From positions 112,966,246-113,030,245 of the forward strand of contig CM056742.1 in the NCBI GenBank assembly GCA_029851415.1: a stretch of DNA of 64,000 bases, given 5' to 3'. The stretch comes from Eretmocerus hayati. Taxonomy: Eukaryota > Arthropoda > Insecta > Hymenoptera > Aphelinidae. This document shows positions 56,225 to 64,000 of this stretch, piece by piece (the first letter of the stretch is position 1; each line of letters begins with the position of its first letter). The translations under genes were made by a program, and so were the position numbers. The notes beneath the pieces were generated by a model. That model saw nothing but the letters and a program-made list of their open reading frames with translations. It was not told the DNA's origin and did not search any database.

Positions 56225-58218
56225 ATATGCATGACCTCGACGAAGATCAGATCGTTTGGCATAACGGATGGTCGGGTGAGGGGGGTTTTTAGACTAAGAA
56301 GCACGCCGATTCTCTGGACAACGATCCGACCGGAGGAAAAACAACACGGCAATACGATCACGAATACGACTCCGAGTACTCCGTCACGAGTTCCGGTTCG
56401 AGCACTCATTCACGAGAGTCGCTCTCGACATTTCGTCGTGAGTACTACTCTGGGTACATATTCTTGAGTACCACTCCGAGTGATCCCTCATGAGTGCCAC
56501 TCCGAGTACTCTGTCACGAGTACGACTCCGAATACTTCGTCCCGCTCGGAGTAACTCGTTACGAGTTCCACTCGGGGTACTTCGTTACAAGGACCACTCT
56601 GATTACTCCGTTACGAGTACCACTCCGGGTACTCCGTCGCGGGTTCCACTCGGACAACTTCGTCACGAGAACCACTCTGGGTACTTCGTCACGAGTACCA
56701 CTCTGAGTATTTCGTGGAGAGTACCACTCTGGGTACTCTGTTACGAGTACTACCCTGGGGACCGTCACGAATTCCACTCGGAGTACCTCGTCACGAGTTC
56801 CACTCTGGGTACTTCGTCACGAGTCCCACTTTGATTACTTCGTTACGAGTACCAATCCGGGTATTTCGTCGCGAGTTCCACTCGGAGTACTTCGTCACGA
56901 GTATCACTCTGGGTACTTCGTCACGAGTACCACTCTGAGTATTTCGTCACGAGTACCACTCTGGTTACTCCGTCACGAATTCCACTCGGAGTACTTCGTT
57001 ACGAGTACCATCCCGGGTACTCCGTTACGAGTTCCACGCAGAGTACTTCGTCACGAGTACCACTCTGAATACTTCGTCACGAATACCACTCTGAGTACTT
57101 CGTCACGAGTACCACTCCGAGTACTTCGTCACGAGTACCACTCCGAGTACTTCGTCACGAGTACCACTCCGAGTACTTCATCACGAATACCACTTTGATT
57201 ACTTCGTTACGAGTACCAATCCGGGTATTTCGTCGCGAGTTCCACTCGGAGTACTTCGTCACGAGTATCACTCTGGGTACTTCGTCACGAGTACCACTCT
57301 GAGTATTTCGTCACGAGTACCACTCTGGGTACTCCGTCACGAATTCCACTCGGAGTACTTCGTTACGAGTACCATCCCGGGTACTCCGTTACGAGTGCCA
57401 CGCAGAGTACTTCGTCACGAGTACCACTCTGAATACTTCGTCACGAGTACCTCTCTGAGTACTTCGTCACGAGTACCACTCCGAGTACTTCGTCACGAGT
57501 ACCACTCCGAATACTTCATCACGAATACCACTTTGATTACTTCGTTACGAGTACCAATCCGGGTATTTCGTCGCGAGTTCCACTCGGAGTACTTCGTCAC
57601 GAGTATCACTCTGGGTACTTCGTCACGAGTACCACTCTGAGTATTTCGTCACGAGTACCACTCTGGGTACTCCGTCACGAATTCCACTCGGAGTACTTCG
57701 TTACGAGTACCATCCCGGGTACTCCGTTACGAGTTCCACGCAGAGTACTTCGTCACGAGTACCACTCTGAATACTTCGTCACGAGTACCACTCTGAGTAC
57801 TCCGTCACGAGTACCACTCCGAGTACTTCGTCACGAGTACCACTCTGAGTACTTCGTCACGGATTCCACTGGGAGTACTTCGTCACGAGTACCACCTTGG
57901 GCACTCTGTCATGAATTTCTCTCCGAATACTCGATCCGAAATATGAAATTGGAATTGGGATGACGGTTATCAGTTTTCCGAGTGAAAAAATCGATTTTTT
58001 TTTCAATCAATATTTGGACGTAAAATCATCTGTACTTTCAGAATCCGAGGTCAAAATTCCGATACCACCGTTAAAAAAAATTTTTTCACGATTATCTCGA
58101 AATTGTGACGTAGCGTGGCTCAACCGGCATCATTTTCGGATTCAGCGCTCGATTTTACGCCGATCTATGTGGGTCGCGTTTTTGGTAAACGATTTTTTTT
58201 TCGGATTGTGGGCCGGTG
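56225..58218. repeat. right terminal inverted repeat with about 60 units of 26 bp
   Basis: Inner unique part from about 56225, minisatellite about 56362-57912, outer unique part to 58218. The array is almost twice as long as the left one. It contains larger repeated blocks: the run from GATTACTTCGTTACGAGTAC to CACGCAGAGTACTTCGTCAC appears near 56830-57050, 57190-57415 and 57535-57755, so it grew by block duplication. Confidence 0.85.
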
Positions 58219-58221
58219 TAA

Positions 58222-58667
58222 TAATCCATAGGAGAAAAATACCCCCACTTTTGCATTTTAAATGAGCTTCAATTTATTATAGCCGAGCGAGCATGGCGAG
58301 CGAGGCAATCGCGCTAGTACTAATAGAAACTTGACGCCATTCCAGCAAGTGAGCATGGATAACCAGAGAAATACATGAAAATTAGAATAGCCAAAATTCT
58401 TGACACAAAATTCAAAGAGTCTGAGTAGGTTTCTAAAAAAATTCTGTTGAAAGCATGAGCTTTTCACGGTTTTTTTTTGGATTTGAGACAATGTAAGCAT
58501 AATTGCCAGGAAAGGCTGACATTATTGTTGCTTTATTCAGAAACAAAGATACGATGATGCAGACTACGACGAGGTCATGGTTTATCAATCGCAAGCATAC
58601 AAACAAAAATATCCATGGCATAGCCCTCGTACAATTTTTAGAATTAGTACAGGAGTCCAGAAATTAC
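58222..58667. other. spacer or intron of the adjoining minus-strand gene
   Basis: If the donor at 58667 is used, this is the beginning of an intron of the zinc-binding-domain gene at 58668-59034. I recognise no further exon here. Confidence 0.35.
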
Positions 58668-59034
58668 CTGATAATCTGGCCTTAGCATGCGATGATGAAT
58701 TGAATGGAGTTGTCCTCGCTATATCACAGATTTTGCAGTAGCATTGAACATTTTCTTCTCGTTCCGTAGGCGAAGAACTATCTAGAAACTCAGCAGTGTC
58801 AGGAAATTGGATTCGATTCCCTTTGCCAGATTTCCAAAGGTACACTTTCACTTTACATCCACCACATAAAGCACCTGGTAGAGTTTTGATATCCACGTAA
58901 CGATCAAACACAGACTCAAGATGCAATTTTAGTTGCTTCTGAATGGCATACATGTTTTTCTTCTTTCGAAAGCACAAGAGACAAACTTTGAGCCTATTTT
59001 CATCATGACTATATGCGTGATCCTTTGGCGACAT
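58668..59034 (-). CDS. exon with Cys-cluster zinc-binding domain, transposon-type
   Basis: The frame starts ATG at 59034 (MSPKDHAYSH) and runs 122 codons to a good donor, TTATCAG|GTAATT. Motifs in order: VCLLCFRKK (C..C), about 40 residues, LCGGCKVKVYLWK (C..C), then CYCKICDIART (CxCxxC). This C4-to-C7 pattern, with a CDIAR-like end, matches a domain I recall from many repeated proteins in cnidarians, arthropods and echinoderms, probably part of mobile elements. It resembles the N-terminal cysteine module of the 679-residue protein at 52935-54974, but lies outside that transposon's inverted repeats. The open frame continues 27 codons past the donor without motifs. The remainder of the gene is not visible. 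Confidence 0.5.
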
Positions 59035-60284
59035 TATTCTTCAAAAAACGATGATAGAGTCGGTGAACCGTGACATCGAATGAGCTGGATGATTATAACA
59101 AATATGATTCGCGATTATGAACAAATAGAGCTCAAATGCGGACATCAACTGCTTGCAAACTTTCGAAGCACTATACTAGTTTGACAGAGGCAAGATAGGC
59201 TTGACTTGAAGTGATGTTTGTTTTGAATTTGTACGGCCGGTACTTGCAAGTATTCGAGTATGCGAACGGTTTGCCAATAATACCAAATGTATATAGTATA
59301 GTGAATGATCGCACAACAGTGTGTCGACTTACCGACATCATCTGTGCAAAGCGACTATACATTACATTGAACACTAATCATGACGAAATCCCTCCTCTAG
59401 AAACTGATATTCTCGATCATAATATTCACCCGCACAACTGTATACTAATCTCACTCATCCTCACGCCAAGAAATGGTATTTGACGAGGTAGCACAAATAC
59501 AGAATTAGACACATATCATCAGTATTTTGATTGCAAATTTTGAGAGAATTTAAATGATTTCACGTGAGATTTATGATCGAGGGCCTCGTCGAGGACTGCA
59601 ATAGCATTTTTGGCTACTCTTTTGAGGGTCCAAGTGGGGCTAGAGACTTGCTTTCATGAGAAAATATGCTCTAGGTATGACGATTCATGTTTGGATCACT
59701 GAATCCACAGCCAAGACTGATTTTTCAGAGATTTAAAAAGCAAAAGTTCCAAAAAAGTTCCAAAAATGTTCCAATTGACATTCCTCAGAATCGGCCCGGC
59801 GAAAGATTTTCCTTTTTCAAGGAATTTGATGTCTAAATTACGCAGAAACGAAACCCAAAACTTCCAGGACCGAAGCTGAAAATTTCATTTAAAATCAATT
59901 CAGGCACACCGTGATCTATCTCAGACCGTATATGGGTGATTATAAGATAACTTAGGTATTCCGAGGGCAAAAACGGCGGGCGTCGGGTTTTGGACCAAAA
60001 ATTGACTAGTTGGAATATAGCTGCAATCTGACTGCTCATAGGTGTTCGCCAATCTATCTGACATCCAAGAACAATTCCCAGATGGGCATGAACATTAGTC
60101 AATCTATGTAAAAGATATGAGCAGTTTTCGATATATTTCCGCCACGGTAAGGACATTCTGGCATGGAAAGTGATCTCAAAGGCTTAAATCGAAACGGATC
60201 ATTTTTTCCGAATAGATGGCCCATTTTTACGGCAAGAGTAGACTGTAAAAAAATTTCTGGACCTTGACGTTGCATACTCTCTCA
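59035..60284. other. non-coding, nothing recognised
   Basis: AT-rich. Open frames at 59211-59483 (+) and 59833-60156 (-) of 90 and 107 codons have no motif I can name. No splice or RNA gene evidence. Confidence 0.35.
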
Positions 60285-60720
60285 GCATCAATCAGCTATT
60301 ATATAGCTGAAATATCAGCTATTACTCCCATGGGACGTCAAACTGCTGATCAAATCAGCGAACACAAGAATCACGCTTAAATCGATAATTCTGATGAAAT
60401 ACCTCCACAAATCCGGGTTCTATTATCGACATGAACACATTAACGACTTTTTCAGACCAAGTCACGACGAACTAAGGCGTATTCGTTCGATATCTACTCA
60501 TTTTGTGCCACGGGAGGCCCTATATAGCTGATTATAATCAGCTATAAATCAGTGATTGTAGCTGAAAATCAGCTAATGTAGCTGAAATTCACCTCCAGTA
60601 GCTATTCGTGGCAGTAAAATACCGTTCACTGAAAAATCAGCTTATAATAGCTGATTCAGTCAGCTAACATGACTGGAATCTCAGCTAATATAGCTGATTT
60701 TTCAGCTGAACGATATTCGA
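60285..60720. repeat. AGCTGAT/ATCAGCT-rich palindromic cluster
   Basis: More than fifteen copies of AGCTGA or TCAGCT occur, often paired as AGCTGATT...AATCAGCT (for example TAGCTGATTATAATCAGCTA near 60528). It shares its words with 735-830. The entire cluster can fold in many alternative hairpins. Confidence 0.6.
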
Positions 60721-60867
60721 ATTCGTGTTGTGCCGTATACACTATACAGTGTTGAGATCAGCATTGGGAAGATATATTGAGAAGGAGCCTAATATGACGA
60801 CAACATAAGTATATGGAGATCGAGAGATCTTCATTTCCTGCTCGGGAGGTGAGGTTGAGGCGTATAA

Positions 60868-63442
60868 CCCCGATCAGAAATTCCCCCGCGTCAACAGAGC
60901 TTCCCCGCGGGGTCCCCGCGGGGCGAATGTATGGAGAAGCATGTAACGCTTTCCCCGCGGGGCCCCCGCAGGGCATCCCCGGGGCAATATTCGCACAATG
61001 TACAAGTAATTTCTCATGAAAAAATTAGTATTTTTTTGGGCTGTTTTGTGATTACAGCTCATGTCATTCCTCAAAAACTCAAGTAAGACTGGAAAAACGA
61101 GAGAGAACTTGGGTAGATATTTCTGTAGTCTGTGTTTACCTACTTCTGCTGTAAGGAGTTGGGATCTGGACTCTGCAGGTTGGTGGTGAGGAAAGTTCTC
61201 TCCCTGGACTGAGATTTGAGTTAAAAGTGAGTTCTCAGTGATTTTAGAATATTGTGTGATCACCTGAAGGAAATTTCCCTCACAGTCACACATCTGCAGA
61301 AATGAGGTTAACTCAGGAACATTACGCAGGGATGTTATACTAAAGTGTTCTGATGCTTTTCGCACTCCATAACACAACTGTCAGAATCAACTCAAGCTAC
61401 AGAATCAAGACCTGATGCTATATTACAGGTGATACACACCCTCAGCCAATTTCTACTTCTCTGTAGAATATTACATGAAATGCAGGCATAGTGAAAATAC
61501 TTGGAAAAAAATCTACGCTCAGTCATATCTGGCACTATTGAGCTTGCTTGTCCCAGTTTTGAAAAATGCTTTCTGCTTCACAGTGATGGGGAGTGCATGA
61601 TGTTACGTGTTAAGGGTCCTTCAATCCGTTCTCCGCTGAGCTCCTGGACGCAGCTGGAGGTTGTGTAAAGGTTCGGTCAATGATCCAGAAGACAAGTGGT
61701 AGAATGCAATCGGTGTTTATTCAATAAATAATACAATCCCGAGAGAGACTATAACTCGTGACTCTACTGATTCTATGATACGACGAGGCCAACACTGGCT
61801 GCGAATACTCGTCTTAAATGCGTCTACCGCGATGTGGTCCGGTCAACGATTCGTAATCGACTGAGACTCTAGAAGCCCCTGTTCAGGCCTTTGTTCCGTA
61901 TTTATATTCTGCTGCAATCCATATCCCTTCTTGCTTTCTGCTGACGCCTCGTGAGTCGAGTGCGGGCGTACGTGAGTCAGCTCGAGGCCAATGTCCGCCT
62001 CTCGCTTGAGGTCACTCATGACGTACCTGAAGCCTGCACATTCTCTACCGGTCAATGAATCGTTACGGACCTAGTCCCGTAACAATGAATAATTGTCACA
62101 GCATCTTCAATGTGCCCTTGGAGTATTTCTTGCCTCCAATTCTCATGAACATTCATATTCTGTCATGAAGTTCCTTCAGAGCTTGAATATCTCTCTATAA
62201 GTCTTGGCTCTAAGTCGCTTACTTTATATTTCAGAATACTAATTGTAGAGTTGAGCATGATATAACTCATCATTACCAGAATATTCACAGGAAAATTAGT
62301 ATATCCCTAGCTATCTCACTTTGCTATGCCACGAAAATTAATCAAGTGCAAGCATTTGGTACTTGGTCGAAAGGAAGTAGAAATTCAAAAATGTGACAGT
62401 AAACCAATTCTTGATGGCACTCATTGAATAATCCCTTGCATCTTCTTTTTTGCACCATAGAAAAGTAAGATATTTTGGATTTATGTACATAACTAAAAAA
62501 TGACTGTAAATATTCTGGAGATGATCGAGTTATCATCATGTTTATCTATCCAATTAGTATTCTAGAATGTGAAATCAGTGTCTTGAAGCACCCCAAGACT
62601 CACAGTAGAATATTCAAGCTCTGAAGAAATTTCTTGACAGAATATGAATGCTCATAAGAATTGGAGGCGAGGCATACTGTAAGAGCTTGGTGAAGATGCT
62701 GTGACAATTGTTCATATACACCCTGTCACTCTGAAGCAAAAAGCATTTATCAAAACTGGGATGAGCAAGCTCAATAGGGCCAGATATAATTGAGTGTAGA
62801 TTTTTTTCCAAGTGTTTTCACTATGCCTGCACTTCATGAAATATCCCACAGAGAAGTAGAACTTAGCTGAGGATGTGCATCACCTGTAATAGAGGATCAG
62901 GTCCTGATTCTGCAACTTGAGTTGAATCTTACATTTGTCACATGGAGTGCGAAAAGCATCTGATCACTTTAGTGGCCTGCGTAATGTTCTTGAGTTAACC
63001 TCATCTCTGCAGATGTGTCAAGAAAATTTCCACCAGGTGATCACACTATTTTCAATATCATGCACTCACTTTTAACTCAAATCACTGTCCAGAAACAGAA
63101 CAATCTTCATCACATATGATCACATACTGCAAAGTAAAGTACCCATCTCCCCACAGCGGACACAGCAGAAGTAAGTAAATATTTTGGACTCTACTCATAA
63201 TAAGGCTCTTTTCCATGCCTGAGATGATTTTCCTGTTTCACTTGAATACTCAGCAGAGAATGATTTGAGTTATAATCACAAACATGTGCAATAGTGTATC
63301 GCACTCTTCATCTAAAATAACACTTACTTATGCGAGTATTGCCCCGAGGATGCCCTGCGGGGGCCCCGCGGGGAAGGCGTTACACCTCATATGCTTCTCC
63401 ATACATTTGCCCCGCGGGGAAGCCACCGAAATTTCTGATCGG
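60868..63442. mobile_element. 2.6 kb foldback with CCCCGCGGGG palindromes, interrupted by a solo LTR
   Basis: Ends share CCCGATCAGAAATT / AATTTCTGATCGGG. Next to each end are several CCCCGCGGGG palindromes with GAATGTATGGAGAAGCAT between them. The arms run inward through matching segments: GTGTTCTGATGCTTTTCGCA near 61346 pairs with TGCGAAAAGCATCTGATCAC near 62951. They pass the solo LTR and end near 62230 and 62580 with a loop of about 350 bp. Arms are diverged (estimated 80-85 percent), so this is older than the 1.9 kb hairpin. No transposase. Confidence 0.78.
61601..62084. mobile_element. solo LTR, 484 bp, ATGA target duplication
   Basis: It begins TGTTACGTG and ends CCCGTAACA, a 7-bp inverted terminus with TG...CA. 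It is flanked by ATGA (61597-61600 and 62085-62088). Removing it restores the pairing of the surrounding foldback arm exactly (GTGCATGA + ATAATTGTCACAGC against the mirror at 62695-62720). An AATAAA word occurs near 61727. Termini beginning TGTTACG are common in BEL/Pao and Gypsy LTRs; I cannot choose between them or fix the orientation. Confidence 0.88.
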
Positions 63443-63527
63443 GACGTGCTATGGGGAGTATGAGTTTCAGCGCCTCCGGGCGGTGGGAAGCGGCATGGCG
63501 AGCCGCTGTTTTTACGGCACGCACATG
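63443..63527. other. short spacer
   Basis: GC-rich spacer between the foldback and the minisatellite; nothing recognised. Confidence 0.3.
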
Positions 63528-64000
63528 GCCCACTTTTGATCCAGGTGCCCCACTTTCGATCTAGGTGGCCCACTTTCGATCTAGGTGGCCCACTCTCGAT
63601 ACAGGTGGCTCACTTACGATACATGTGGCCCACTTTCGATCCAGGTGGCCCACTTTCGATCCAGGTGGCCCACTTTCGATCTAGGTGGCCCACTCTCGAT
63701 ACAGGTGGCTCACTTACGATACATGTGGCCCACTTTCGATCCAGGTGGGCCACTTTCGATCCAGGTGGCCCACTTTCGATCTAGGTGGCCCACTTTCGAT
63801 ACCGGTGGCTCACTTACGATACAGGTGGCCCACTTTCGATCTAGGTGGCCCACTTTGGATCCAGGTGGCTCATTTACGATACAGGTGACCCACTTTCGAT
63901 CCAGGTGGCCCACTTTCGATCTAGGTGGCTCACTTACGATACATGTGGCCCACTTTCGATCCAGGTGGCCCACTTTCGATCTAGGTGGCCCACTTTCGAT
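63528..64000. repeat. 20-bp minisatellite, continues past the window
   Basis: About 23 units of GGCCCACTTTCGATCYAGGT. Variant units (CACTCTCGATACAGGT, GGCTCACTTACGATACATGT) recur together at 100-bp spacing (63591 and 63691), indicating a five-unit higher-order repeat. Open frames with a SRWPTFDLGG-like repeat are by-products. Confidence 0.9.

Larger units (their letters stand above)
51355..58218 (-). mobile_element. 6.9 kb foldback transposon with 26-bp arrays and one intact ORF
   Basis: The ends are CACCGGCCCACAATCCG and CGGATTGTGGGCCGGTG, and TAA flanks both (51352-51354 and 58219-58221). The first 325 bp of each end are near-perfect inverted repeats, followed by arrays of a 26-bp unit (GAGTGGTACTCGTGACGAAG type). 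Further matching inverted sequence inside the arrays reaches about 52690 and 56225 (ATCCGTTATGCCAAACGAT / ATCGTTTGGCATAACGGAT). Between the arms lies a single uninterrupted 679-codon frame on the minus strand, plus a nested 0.56 kb foldback. This is an apparently complete composite element, and the 3-bp duplication is short but exact. Confidence 0.9.

Noticed and set aside
51678..57912. Possible CRISPR array (regular short repeats)
   Set aside because: Units are 26 bp head to tail with no unique spacers, occur in both inverted arms of a eukaryotic transposon, and no cas genes are present.

Overview
The window is eukaryotic, most likely from an insect. The only confidently recognised cellular gene is an Mctp orthologue (multiple C2 domains and transmembrane region protein) on the plus strand. 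Three exons are visible, at 12165-12313, 12407-12812 and 45528-45670. Their splice sites and phases join cleanly. They encode the complete second C2 domain (C2B) and the first part of the third (C2C). The C2A exons must lie left of the window. The rest of C2C and the membrane segments must lie right of it. So most or all of these 64 kb probably lie inside one transcription unit with giant introns (32.7 kb between the last two exons, at least 18 kb after). I found no tRNA, rRNA, CRISPR or bacterial-style operon.

Almost everything else is repeat DNA dominated by long inverted repeats (foldbacks). From left to right: palindromic TTTGCGCA clusters with a GC-rich GGGGCGGAGCCCC block (2355-3380); a foldback at 3988-4869; an inverted-repeat-ended unit at 7085-8090; a pair of diverged GC-rich blocks (about 10.7 and 27.0 kb); and then, within the 32.7 kb intron, a series of elements. 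These are a 3.4 kb foldback with a 153-bp tandem monomer (16157-19520), a second copy of the same family with a 10-bp target duplication (31356-33170), foldbacks at 20248-21330 and 22832-24889, short inverted-repeat elements at 25919-26082 and 39563-39825, a MITE pair (27205-29260 and 29286-29662, the first split by a LINE with a 574-bp triplet-repeat tail), an internally deleted hAT element (35340-36212) and a 3.2 kb foldback built of 173-bp monomers (41864-45097).

Downstream of the last exon are a nearly perfect 1.9 kb hairpin (45705-47619), a 5'-truncated R1-like non-LTR retrotransposon (47874-48601), a satellite of about 290 bp with a three-unit higher-order period (48602-50285), and a 6.9 kb composite transposon (51355-58218). 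The last has terminal inverted repeats of 1.3 and 2.0 kb built from a 26-bp minisatellite. It encodes one intact 679-residue protein of a repeated but functionally unassigned arthropod family with cysteine clusters and a plausible DDE triad. It is the best candidate for a little-described system. The right end holds a zinc-binding-domain exon (58668-59034), an AGCTGAT-rich cluster, another foldback (60868-63442) split by a solo LTR with a target-site duplication, and a 20-bp minisatellite running off the window.

All calls were made by eye from the sequence and from memory of protein families. No database search or alignment program was run, so identities and boundaries are approximate unless a duplicated target site fixes them.
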